From: Tissierellales bacterium
GTDB taxonomy: Bacteria > Bacillota_A > Clostridia > Tissierellales > JASKZW01
DNA length: 8,012 bases
Direction: 5' to 3'
Assembly: GCA_030147425.1 (NCBI GenBank)
Contig: JASKZW010000128.1
Coordinates: 1-8,012, forward strand
Numbering within the stretch: position 1 is the first letter of the stretch; each line of letters starts with the position of its first letter. Both the position numbers and the translations under genes were made by a program. Under the pieces are notes generated by a model. It was not told where the DNA came from, did no database searches, and saw only the letters and a list, made by a program, of their open reading frames with translations. Below are positions 1-6,498 of this stretch, piece after piece.

Positions 1-452
1 TAAAAGGCCTGGTAGACATGCTTGTTTAATTTTATATTAAAGCCAGAAATTTGGTCTGGTGAAAACTTAAAACTCTTAGAAAAATTATTATTCCTAATAG
101 GCATATTAGTATACATATTATGACTAAGAGCCTTCTTATCCCTATCTATAAATTCAAAAGACCAACTTTCAAAAACAGGACTAACCCCACTTACCTTAAC
201 TTCATTTTCCTTTAATTCTATATACATATAATCCTTATTATAGTAACTAGTTAGATAATTAAATTTATCTTCTTCAAACTTTATATTTTTATCTTGGATT
301 TGATCAAAATTATAAAAATATAAAAAGTTTTCAACTTTTTCTTCAGCTTGTTTGATTAATTCTTTTTCAATATTCTTCTTGTAGCTATTATTGAAAGAAT
401 TAGCTTGTCCAAGCATGGCTATGCTTAGTATAATTGATAAAATTTTATTCAT
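1..452 (-). CDS. Unrecognised, probably exported protein (N-terminal part; cut by left window edge)
   Basis: An open frame runs leftward from ATG at 452-450 to the window edge without a stop, giving about 150 residues. The start is supported by AGGAGG (minus strand, 463-458) five bases before the ATG. The protein opens with MNKILSIILSIAMLGQANS, a lysine followed by a hydrophobic stretch and small residues, which resembles a signal peptide cleaved near residue 17-19. There is no lipobox cysteine. The visible mature part is polar and rich in Lys, Glu, Asn and aromatic residues. It has a likely helix (KKNIEKELIKQAEEKVENF) followed by alternating, probably beta-strand sequence. I recognise no family and assign no function. 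It is divergently oriented from the small membrane-protein gene at 562. Confidence 0.75.
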   Translation of the reverse strand, partial: MNKILSIILSIAMLGQANSFNNSYKKNIEKELIKQAEEKVENFLYFYNFDQIQDKNIKFEEDKFNYLTSYYNKDYMYIELKENEVKVSGVSPVFESWSFEFIDRDKKALSHNMYTNMPIRNNNFSKSFKFSPDQISGFNIKLNKHVYQAF

Positions 453-561
453 GGTAACCTCCTAGTCCTATTATATCCAAAAAAGTTTATAATAGTTACT
501 AGTGGATAAATATTATATTGTGCTATAATTATAATAGTATATTTTATGAGGAGGAAAATTC
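453..561. promoter_or_regulatory. Divergent intergenic region with overlapping -10-like boxes
   Basis: This very AT-rich interval separates two divergent genes and must hold both promoters. On the plus strand two TATAAT boxes overlap in phase (524-529 and 530-535), but neither has a convincing TTGACA-like box 16-18 bases upstream. On the minus strand TATAAT appears at 533-528 and 517-512, again without a clear -35. The AGGAGG sites of both genes lie at its ends (458-463 minus, 549-554 plus). I can support it as the promoter region but cannot choose the exact boxes. Confidence 0.4.
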
Positions 562-789
562 ATGGAAGAAGACTCCACAGTATTTGTATTACTAATAAGT
601 ATTTTATCAGCCTTTTTAATAGGCTTGGTTCAGGTAGATACCTTGAAATTAATAAAAAAATATAAGGTGTCCTTAGATAATTTTACCCTAGGAAAAGTCT
701 GGTATGGAACAGGTTTTATTCATATAATTTTAGTTATAGGAATTGCTATATTTGCTGGAATAAATTTAATAAGAAGAGAAAGAGAATAA
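562..789 (+). CDS. Small two-helix membrane protein of unknown function
   Basis: The frame encodes 75 residues. Its start is set by GAGGAGG at 548-554, seven bases before ATG. Two hydrophobic segments are evident, at about residues 7-26 and 51-68. They are joined by a basic, polar loop (LKLIKKYK, then LDNFTLGKVWYG), and the C-terminus is charged (RRERE). This is consistent with a helical hairpin in the cytoplasmic membrane. No cysteine, metal or catalytic motif is visible, and I do not recognise the family. It is a single-gene unit: its TAA at 787-789 is the outermost part of a hairpin terminator, and the convergent tetR gene ends on the other side of the same hairpin. The strong ribosome binding site and clean terminator argue that it is a real gene. 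Confidence 0.75.
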   Translation: MEEDSTVFVLLISILSAFLIGLVQVDTLKLIKKYKVSLDNFTLGKVWYGTGFIHIILVIGIAIFAGINLIRRERE

Positions 790-827
790 AAGTCATGCAA
801 ACTATCTTGCATGACTTTTATTTTTTT
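787..827. terminator. Bidirectional intrinsic terminator between convergent genes
   Basis: A perfect 14-bp inverted repeat (arms 787-800 and 807-820, loop 801-806) is followed by seven T (821-827), a textbook intrinsic terminator for the plus strand. Read leftward, the same hairpin is followed by TTCTCTTTCTC, a weaker U-rich tail, so it probably also ends the tetR transcript. The TAA stops of both flanking genes (787-789 plus, 820-818 minus) form the outer base pairs of the stem. Confidence 0.93.
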
Positions 828-1399
828 ATTGTTTCAATAAAGGAATTGACAGCTACTTTTCCGTATTTAGATAAGGAGTATCTGCCCTGGTTTAAACACC
901 AATCATAGGTAAGCCCTCTTTCTATAATTGTATACCATTCAGTTAGCTCCTGATAGTTATAAGCCTGGCTAACTTCACCCTTTTCAATAGCCTCTCTCAT
1001 AAAGCTTTCAACTATTTTATAGTACTCTCTTTCAGGATTTAAAATATGTCTTCTGCTAGTAGTTTTTACTTGTAAACCATATAAGGTCGCAAGTAATGGC
1101 CTATAAGGTGATTCTTCAATTGATTTCATAACAAATTGATTTAACTTTTTTAGTTTATCTAAAGCAGGAAGACTTTCATCTAAATTTTCTAGCCAGTTTA
1201 CATAATTAATATCAAAATCATAGGCCATACAAAAGAGAATTTCCTCTTTTCCAGAAAAATGGTGGTAAAAAGATCCTCTAGAAGTACCTGATTCTTTAAT
1301 TATTTGGTTTACTGTAGTCTTTTCATAACCTTGTTTTAAAAATAAATCCCATCCACTTCTTAATATTTTTTCTTTTATACTTAATTTCTTTTTTGTCAT
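818..1399 (-). CDS. TetR/AcrR-family transcriptional regulator
   Basis: The protein has 193 residues, the usual TetR length. Residues 6-55 form the N-terminal DNA-binding domain, with a first helix IKEKILRSGWDLFLKQGYE and a helix-turn-helix around TTVNQIIKESGTSRGSFYHHF, ending in GKEEIL. The TSRGSFYHHF recognition-helix pattern is diagnostic of the family. The remaining residues (about 60-193) are helical and variable, as expected for the ligand-binding and dimer domain, so the inducer cannot be read. The start is supported by AAGGAG (minus, 1412-1407) seven bases upstream. It is divergent from the peptidase/membrane-protein operon, and the shared interval contains a 20-bp palindrome over that operon's -35 box. 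It therefore most likely represses that operon (inference). Confidence 0.93.
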   Translation of the reverse strand: MTKKKLSIKEKILRSGWDLFLKQGYEKTTVNQIIKESGTSRGSFYHHFSGKEEILFCMAYDFDINYVNWLENLDESLPALDKLKKLNQFVMKSIEESPYRPLLATLYGLQVKTTSRRHILNPEREYYKIVESFMREAIEKGEVSQAYNYQELTEWYTIIERGLTYDWCLNQGRYSLSKYGKVAVNSFIETIKK

Positions 1400-1431
1400 T
1401 TAAAAGCTCCTTCTATATTAAATCCATAGAA

Positions 1432-1460
1432 ATCATAACACATAGTAACTCTAATTTCAA
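1432..1460 (-). promoter_or_regulatory. Promoter of the tetR gene
   Basis: On the minus strand TTGAAA (1460-1455) and TATGAT (1437-1432) are separated by exactly 17 bases. The -10 is preceded by TGT, giving an extended TGnTATGAT form. Transcription would start near 1425, leaving a short leader with the ribosome binding site at 1412-1407. The -35 box ends 15 bases from the palindrome at 1476-1495, so a repressor bound there could also affect this promoter. Confidence 0.75.
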
Positions 1461-1475
1461 TTATGCTTGTAAAAT

Positions 1476-1495
1476 ACTTGACAAAGTTGTCGAGT
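1476..1495. promoter_or_regulatory. Probable TetR operator (20-bp palindrome) over the operon -35 box
   Basis: Half-sites ACTTGACAA and TTGTCGAGT flank a central AG. Eight of nine positions are complementary, and the only mismatch is T1479 against G1492. The left half contains the operon's TTGACA (1478-1483), so occupancy would block RNA polymerase directly. Position, symmetry and the adjacent divergent tetR gene make it the best candidate for that regulator's binding site. The assignment to this protein is inference. Confidence 0.75.
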
Positions 1496-1506
1496 TTAAA
1501 TATAAT
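1478..1506 (+). promoter_or_regulatory. Consensus sigma-A promoter of the peptidase/DUF969/DUF979 operon
   Basis: TTGACA (1478-1483) and TATAAT (1501-1506) are both perfect consensus boxes with an optimal 17-base spacer. The predicted start of transcription is near 1513, about 46 bases before the ATG at 1559. Such a strong promoter would be expected to need repression, which fits the palindrome covering its -35. Its presence also rules out a translation start upstream of 1559. Confidence 0.92.
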
Positions 1507-1514
1507 AACAAACA

Positions 1515-1539
1515 AGAACCGAGTACGGACTACGGTTCT
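1515..1539 (+). promoter_or_regulatory. Hairpin at the 5' end of the operon leader
   Basis: AGAACCG (1515-1521) pairs perfectly with CGGTTCT (1533-1539). Inside, AGT (1522-1524) can pair with ACT (1529-1531) around an ACGG loop, leaving A1532 bulged. It begins within a few bases of the predicted transcription start and lies seven bases upstream of the ribosome binding site (AGGAGG, 1547-1552). No T-run follows, so it is not a terminator. It could be a 5' mRNA-stabilising stem or, as DNA, a second operator. Confidence 0.5.
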
Positions 1540-1558
1540 AATAAAAAGGAGGAATATT

Positions 1559-4500
1559 ATGACTAAGTTACTTATCAAGGAAAATATGCCTAGACAGTTA
1601 CAAGAAAATGCAATAAATACTAGTCTAGTCGTGGGTTTTTTTTCAACGGATGCAGTTTTTCCTATAACGTCAAATGAAAAGGGCATGGAAGTGCCAGAAA
1701 ATTTAAGCCAGCTTGTACAAATTTTTGAATTAGCAAAAACTTCCTGGCCTAAGGATTATATTTCAGCGACAGAAAGTGCAGAATCCTTGCCAAGCATGGA
1801 TTGGAGAAAAAAGAAGGGGCTAGAGAATCTTTTTTTAAAGGGAGAATTACTTAAGGACGAAGATAAAGATCAGTTAGTGGATAGGTTAGATTTTAAAATA
1901 TCAATTCCAGAAGACTCATCCCTGTCAATTATTAAGTCAGCATGTAATTTAGCCTTTAGATTTGGAATGGAGACTACAAAAATTGATTCATTTATATTAG
2001 CAGATTCATCCTGGAAAGGAAACTTAATAAAATTTCAAGAAGATGAAAAAGTTAGTATAAATATAGAGAAAGAACAAAGTAGATTTATTGTAAATATAAA
2101 AGGTAAGGGTAAAGAACTAGAAGAATTTATATATCATATCTGTGAAACATTTCCATATGTATTAGATAATAAAACTTGGGTAGATTTACTTCAAGAAATA
2201 TCTGATAGTCTTATAATGAAAAACCTAGATGGACAATTAGCATACTTAAATTTATATTCAAAAAAATATGAAGAATTAGAAGCATATTTTTCACCAAAAG
2301 TTGAAGGAAAATTAGAAGTTTTAGAAAAAGAATATCCAGATGTAGACTTTAAAAATCATAAGGCTTTAAAAAAAATATATGAAAAAAACTATAATCCAGA
2401 TTGGGAAGTAGAGGTCTTTAAAAGTTATTTGGAAAAGGTAATTGAAGAAACTAAATCTGGAGATAAAATAAAAATCGAGGCTTGTTTAAGTGAAGAAAAA
2501 TCAGTTAGAGACAAGCTATCAACAGAAATTCAAAATAAAGCAAAAGAAAGAGATATTGAACTAGAAGGAGTAAATATAATATCTAGCTATAAGCAAGGAT
2601 ATTCTTGGATAGATGAACTTATTATACCTAAAATTAAGAAAACGTCTAAGAAAGTAGATGAAATAGATATATATTTCAAGCCATTCCTAAAAGAAGGAGA
2701 AACAGAATGGGTAGATGAAGATGGAGCAACCCCTTCTTATCATAACTTAGGAGAGGATAATCCAGAAAAATGGCTAGATTTACCAATTAGGTTTTTACAA
2801 GAATTATATCCAGTAGATGATTTATTAGCAGAAGAGTTAGGAATTAGCAGGAGTAAGGTGAATTTTAAACTCTATGAAGGTAAGGAGGATATTACTTATA
2901 ATTTTATAGCTAAGTCCCAAGGGAAAGAAATAATAAATGCTGATTATAAAGTTAGGTATTCAGAAAGACCTTATTTAGATAAGTTTCCTGAAATGGGTAA
3001 GGTTCATCCATTAACAAGTTATATGAAAGTTTATGTAAATGGAGAGTTAAAGTTAGAAAAAAGAATAAAGTCAGATTTAGAAAATATATGGGACATATAT
3101 CAAGCAGAGGTTTTAGAAGATCTTATGTCATATATTTTACAATCAAGAAAAGGAAAATTAAGTGAAAAAGAACAGCCATTTTTTGCCCAGCTTAGATTAG
3201 ATCTATTGCTTTCTGAAGTAGATCATAGATTAAAATTTAGAGAAGACCAGATATCATCTTTAAATTCTTTTCATGAAGATATGTATTTTGTAGCTACAGA
3301 TTATTTCAAGAATTATGGTGTAAAAGAAAAAATAGGTATGTTAGATGCACCAGGACTTATTTTACCTGTAATTAAAAATCAAGAGGGAGCTCCTGAGTTT
3401 AAAGTAAGTCTATACGACCAACAGTCAGCTTTTCCTTGCATAAAACACAAGGGAGAAGTTTTAGTTAAAGAAGGATCAAGAGGAGATATAGAGGTATTTA
3501 TAAAGGAAATATTTGTAGAAGATGGAGAGTATATTTTAAAACTGAAAACAAATGCAGAAGAGTCAATAGTAGAAAGCTATGCTGAACTTTTAAATCAAGG
3601 TTGTCTAGAAATAAATAAACTTATATCAAATGTAGATAGGATAATTATAGAATCAAATAGAGAAGAGTATGAAGTTATATTAAAAGAAAATGAGCCAGTA
3701 ATGAAGGATCTTTCCATATTAGATATAGATTTAATGGAAGATGAGCTGATAGGATATGATGCTTATCTAGATATAATTTCAAAACTAAAAAGAGTAGAGG
3801 GGATAGAAGTATTTAAAATAGCTGAGTCATATTTAGGCAGGGATATTTATGCCATAGAAATATTGCCTAAATACCAGGGTTATTTATCAAGAACAAAAAG
3901 ACTTACTAACCTTCCTTCTAAGCTAATAAATGCTAGGCATCATGCCAATGAAGTTTCTAGTACAAATGCAGCATTTATGCTTATAAAAGAGCTACTAACT
4001 AATGAAGGTTATAAAGATTTAGCAGAAAAGATGTCTTTGGTAATAGTTCCAATGGAAAATGTAGATGGTACAGAAATTCATTATGAACTACAAAAAGATA
4101 ATCCTTATTGGAAATTACATGTGGCAAGATTTAATGCTATTGGTAAAGAATTTTACCATGAGCACTTTAATCCTCATACTATTCATACAGAAGCTATGGG
4201 CTTAACAAGACTTTGGGAAAAATATTTACCAGATATAATGGTGGATAACCATGGAGTTCCTAGTCATGAATGGGAACAACAATTTTCAGGATATACATCT
4301 CCATCATATAAAGGTTTTTGGTTACCGCGTTCAATTTTATATGGTTATTTCTGGTATGTTACTAATGATGAATATAAGGGAAATTATCTTGTTAATAAAA
4401 AGATGGAAGATGTTATAGCCGATAGAATAGCTTTGGATGATGAAATCACTGAAAAGAATAAGGAATGGATAGATAGATTTGAGAAGTATGCCCATGCTTG

Positions 4501-4813
4501 GTTACCAAAACTATTCCCAGCAGATTATTATAAAAACATGATAAACTACTGGATACCTTTTGAATATGATAAGGATCACAGATATCCATCAATAAGATTT
4601 CCTTGGATAACAACAGTATCCTATACTAGTGAGGTAGCAGATGAGACAGCTCAAGGTGAATATTTATATCTATGCGCTAGGGCTCATTTATTACATGACT
4701 TAGCTAGTTTGGATATGGTAATGAAAAGCAAGTGTGTATATGAAAGAGATTTTAAAATTGATGAAGATTCAATAAACTTAGTGAACATAAGACAAAGACC
4801 TATTTTAGTGTAG
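1559..4813 (+). CDS. Large cytoplasmic M14-type zinc metallopeptidase with long unassigned N-terminal region
   Basis: The product has 1084 residues. ATG 1559 is the start because AGGAGG (1547-1552) lies six bases upstream. The frame stays open back to 1463, but that stretch is the promoter and leader. The C-terminal part, about residues 733-1060, is a zinc-carboxypeptidase (M14) fold. It shows the entry motif SYLGRDIYAIEI (757 onward), the zinc motif HANE with H795 and E798, PMENVDG (831-837), VARFN with R857 as a possible substrate-binding arginine, VDNHG with H898 as the probable third zinc ligand, and TSEVADE with E1025 as a candidate catalytic glutamate. M14 enzymes remove C-terminal or amide-linked residues and are usually 300-450 residues long. 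Residues 1-730 match nothing I recognise. There is no signal peptide or membrane segment, so it should act in the cytoplasm. It is the first gene of an operon with two membrane proteins, which suggests hydrolysis of an imported compound. The exact substrate is unknown. Confidence 0.88.
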   Translation: MTKLLIKENMPRQLQENAINTSLVVGFFSTDAVFPITSNEKGMEVPENLSQLVQIFELAKTSWPKDYISATESAESLPSMDWRKKKGLENLFLKGELLKDEDKDQLVDRLDFKISIPEDSSLSIIKSACNLAFRFGMETTKIDSFILADSSWKGNLIKFQEDEKVSINIEKEQSRFIVNIKGKGKELEEFIYHICETFPYVLDNKTWVDLLQEISDSLIMKNLDGQLAYLNLYSKKYEELEAYFSPKVEGKLEVLEKEYPDVDFKNHKALKKIYEKNYNPDWEVEVFKSYLEKVIEETKSGDKIKIEACLSEEKSVRDKLSTEIQNKAKERDIELEGVNIISSYKQGYSWIDELIIPKIKKTSKKVDEIDIYFKPFLKEGETEWVDEDGATPSYHNLGEDNPEKWLDLPIRFLQELYPVDDLLAEELGISRSKVNFKLYEGKEDITYNFIAKSQGKEIINADYKVRYSERPYLDKFPEMGKVHPLTSYMKVYVNGELKLEKRIKSDLENIWDIYQAEVLEDLMSYILQSRKGKLSEKEQPFFAQLRLDLLLSEVDHRLKFREDQISSLNSFHEDMYFVATDYFKNYGVKEKIGMLDAPGLILPVIKNQEGAPEFKVSLYDQQSAFPCIKHKGEVLVKEGSRGDIEVFIKEIFVEDGEYILKLKTNAEESIVESYAELLNQGCLEINKLISNVDRIIIESNREEYEVILKENEPVMKDLSILDIDLMEDELIGYDAYLDIISKLKRVEGIEVFKIAESYLGRDIYAIEILPKYQGYLSRTKRLTNLPSKLINARHHANEVSSTNAAFMLIKELLTNEGYKDLAEKMSLVIVPMENVDGTEIHYELQKDNPYWKLHVARFNAIGKEFYHEHFNPHTIHTEAMGLTRLWEKYLPDIMVDNHGVPSHEWEQQFSGYTSPSYKGFWLPRSILYGYFWYVTNDEYKGNYLVNKKMEDVIADRIALDDEITEKNKEWIDRFEKYAHAWLPKLFPADYYKNMINYWIPFEYDKDHRYPSIRFPWITTVSYTSEVADETAQGEYLYLCARAHLLHDLASLDMVMKSKCVYERDFKIDEDSINLVNIRQRPILV

Positions 4814-4826
4814 AGGAGTGGTAGAT

Positions 4827-5519
4827 ATGGAGTGGACTAAACTTTTAGGAGTACTAATAGTTATTCTGGGTTTTACTTTAAAATTAGATTCAATATTAAT
4901 AATATTAGTAGCTTCTGTAGTAACAGCTTTTGTAGGAAATTTAGGCCTTGTAGGATTATTAGAAACTTTTGGTAATTCCTTTGTGGCTAATAGAAGTATG
5001 GCAATATTTATATTAATAATGTTTGTAACAGGAACCTTAGAAAGAAATGGACTTAAGAATGCTGCATCAGATCTTATATCCAGGGTTAAGGGAGTATCGC
5101 CTGGAAAGGTTATTAGTATATATGGCCTGATGAGAGGAATGTTTGCAGCTTTTAATGTAAGTTTTGGTGGAGTAGCTGGTTTTGTTAGACCTATAGTAAT
5201 GCCTATGGCAATTGGGTCAGTGGAAGCAGAAGGTCATAAAATTCACGAAGAACACTTAGAAGAGTTAAAAGGAATGGCTTCAGGTATGGAAAATATAGCT
5301 TGGTTTTTCTGCCAAGTTCTATTTGTTGGTGGGGCAGGTGGACTCTTAGTTCAATCGACTTTAGCATCATTAGGATATTCTGTAGAACTAATAGATTTAG
5401 TAAAGGTAGAAATTCCAGTTTCTATATTTGCACTTCTAGTAACTATAATATATTACAATCAAAAAGATAAAAAGATGATAAAGAAATACTACAAAGCTAG
5501 CGGAAGGGAGGAATTATAA
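4827..5519 (+). CDS. DUF969-family membrane protein, probable half of a two-part transporter
   Basis: The product has 230 residues. I chose ATG 4827 over the in-frame GTG at 4818 because that GTG overlaps the ribosome binding site (AGGAG, 4814-4818), which is correctly spaced (eight bases) for 4827. About six hydrophobic segments are visible, at roughly residues 6-16, 22-36, 57-71, 99-116, 157-175 and 195-210. A conserved-looking stretch NVSFGGVAGFVRPIVMP lies at 110-126 and a glycine-rich VGGAGG at 167-172. The C-terminus is basic and cytoplasmic (KDKKMIKKYYK). The overall pattern matches DUF969 proteins, which occur beside DUF979 proteins and often near pyroglutamyl peptidase in Firmicutes. 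The gene starts 13 bases after the peptidase stop and overlaps the next gene by one base. A transport role is inferred from family context; the substrate is unknown. Confidence 0.85.
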   Translation: MEWTKLLGVLIVILGFTLKLDSILIILVASVVTAFVGNLGLVGLLETFGNSFVANRSMAIFILIMFVTGTLERNGLKNAASDLISRVKGVSPGKVISIYGLMRGMFAAFNVSFGGVAGFVRPIVMPMAIGSVEAEGHKIHEEHLEELKGMASGMENIAWFFCQVLFVGGAGGLLVQSTLASLGYSVELIDLVKVEIPVSIFALLVTIIYYNQKDKKMIKKYYKASGREEL

Positions 5520-6463
5520 TGAACTTTTTTACTAATCCAGAAATATTATTAGGTGAAAAATTATTAGAGATAGTTTATATCTTTATTGGTTTAATCTCTA
5601 TGTATACAGGAGTAAAAAATTTAAAAGATCCAGAGAACCCTTCCCAGTTTGGAACATTTGTGTTTTGGACATCCTTGGGTATAGTAATAGCTTTTGGAAG
5701 GTGGATACCATCTATAGCAAATGGAATACTAGTAGTAATAATGACTATTCCAGCTATTTTAGGAAAAGTTAAAAAAGGAGAGGAAGATGAGCCTACAGCT
5801 GAAGATATGGAAAGGTCATATGAGCAAATAGGAATGAAAATATTCTTACCTGCCTTAACAATTGGTATTTCAGCTATATTATTTGCAATATTTACCAATT
5901 TAGGTGCTTTAGTTGGAGTAGGAGTAGGAGTACTTTTAGCTATGCTTATACTTAGAATATATTCTAAAGAAAATACACTGGGAGTATTTTTAAGAGACTC
6001 AGAAAGACTTTTATCAACAGTTGGTCCTTTAAGTATGTTGCCTATGCTTTTAGCAAGTTTAGGAGCTATATTTACTGAAGCAGGTGTTGGACAGGTTATA
6101 GCAGAGATAGTAGGAAAAATAATTCCTGAGGGAAATGTTAATGTGGGTATAGTAGTATATGCTCTAGGTATGATGCTTTTTACAATGATTATGGGAAATG
6201 CCTTTGCAGCTATAACAGTTATGACTGTTGGTATAGGAGGTCCTTTTGTTTTAAAATATGGAGTAGACCCGGCTTTAATTGGGATGTTAGCTTTAACATG
6301 CGGTTACTGTGGAACTTTACTTACTCCAATGGCAGCTAACTTCAATATAGTGCCAGTAGCAACCTTAGATATGAAAGATAGGTTTGGGGTAATAAAGAAT
6401 CAAGTTGTACCTTCATTATTCTTAATTGTTTTTCAAATTGTATATATGATTATTTTTAAATAA
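5519..6463 (+). CDS. DUF979-family membrane protein, probable second half of the transporter
   Basis: The product has 314 residues. It starts in a TAATG overlap with the preceding gene, with AGGGAGG (5505-5511) seven bases upstream. Hydrophobic segments lie at about residues 17-30, 46-60, 64-81, 108-126, 129-146, 167-184, 210-240, 250-270 and 296-312. There is one long charged cytoplasmic loop around 83-103 (KVKKGEEDEPTAEDMER). Two motifs stand out: GNAFAAITVM (226-235) and CGYCGTLLTPMAANFN (261-276). The second resembles the substrate-binding re-entrant loop of ion-transporter-superfamily carriers. Length and motifs fit DUF979. Tight coupling to DUF969 suggests equimolar synthesis of two subunits. 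The C261-x2-C264 pair is worth noting but may simply be structural. The gene is the last in the operon, directly before a terminator. Confidence 0.86.
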   Translation: MNFFTNPEILLGEKLLEIVYIFIGLISMYTGVKNLKDPENPSQFGTFVFWTSLGIVIAFGRWIPSIANGILVVIMTIPAILGKVKKGEEDEPTAEDMERSYEQIGMKIFLPALTIGISAILFAIFTNLGALVGVGVGVLLAMLILRIYSKENTLGVFLRDSERLLSTVGPLSMLPMLLASLGAIFTEAGVGQVIAEIVGKIIPEGNVNVGIVVYALGMMLFTMIMGNAFAAITVMTVGIGGPFVLKYGVDPALIGMLALTCGYCGTLLTPMAANFNIVPVATLDMKDRFGVIKNQVVPSLFLIVFQIVYMIIFK

Positions 6464-6469
6464 AAAAGA

Positions 6470-6497
6470 ACAGACACTTAGGTGTCTGTCTTTTTTT
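6470..6497. terminator. Bidirectional terminator between operon and FMN-oxidase gene
   Basis: ACAGACAC (6470-6477) and GTGTCTGT (6482-6489) form a perfect 8-bp stem with a TTAG loop. C and then seven T (6491-6497) follow on the plus strand. On the minus strand the same stem is preceded by A-rich sequence and followed by TTCTTTTTTA, so it can end both convergent transcripts. The flanking A and T tracts could extend the stem past one A-C mismatch. The stop codons of the two genes lie only six and nine bases outside the stem. Confidence 0.93.
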
Positions 6498-6498
6498 A

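Noticed and set aside
470..475. TATAAT on the minus strand as -10 for the left-edge gene
   Set aside because: Transcription would start near 463, inside the ribosome binding site (463-458), and no -35 box matches upstream.
1463..1558. In-frame upstream extension of the M14 peptidase to an ATG at 1463
   Set aside because: The extension has no ribosome binding site and covers the -35 and -10 boxes, the operator and the 5' hairpin. ATG 1559 has AGGAGG at the right distance.
1396..1686. Minus-strand open frame across the tetR-peptidase divergent region
   Set aside because: It overlaps both promoters, the operator and the start of the peptidase. It has no ribosome binding site, and its composition is that of an antisense shadow.
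5575..5898. Minus-strand open frame inside the DUF979 gene
   Set aside because: It lies wholly within a well-supported membrane-protein gene and has no start signals of its own.
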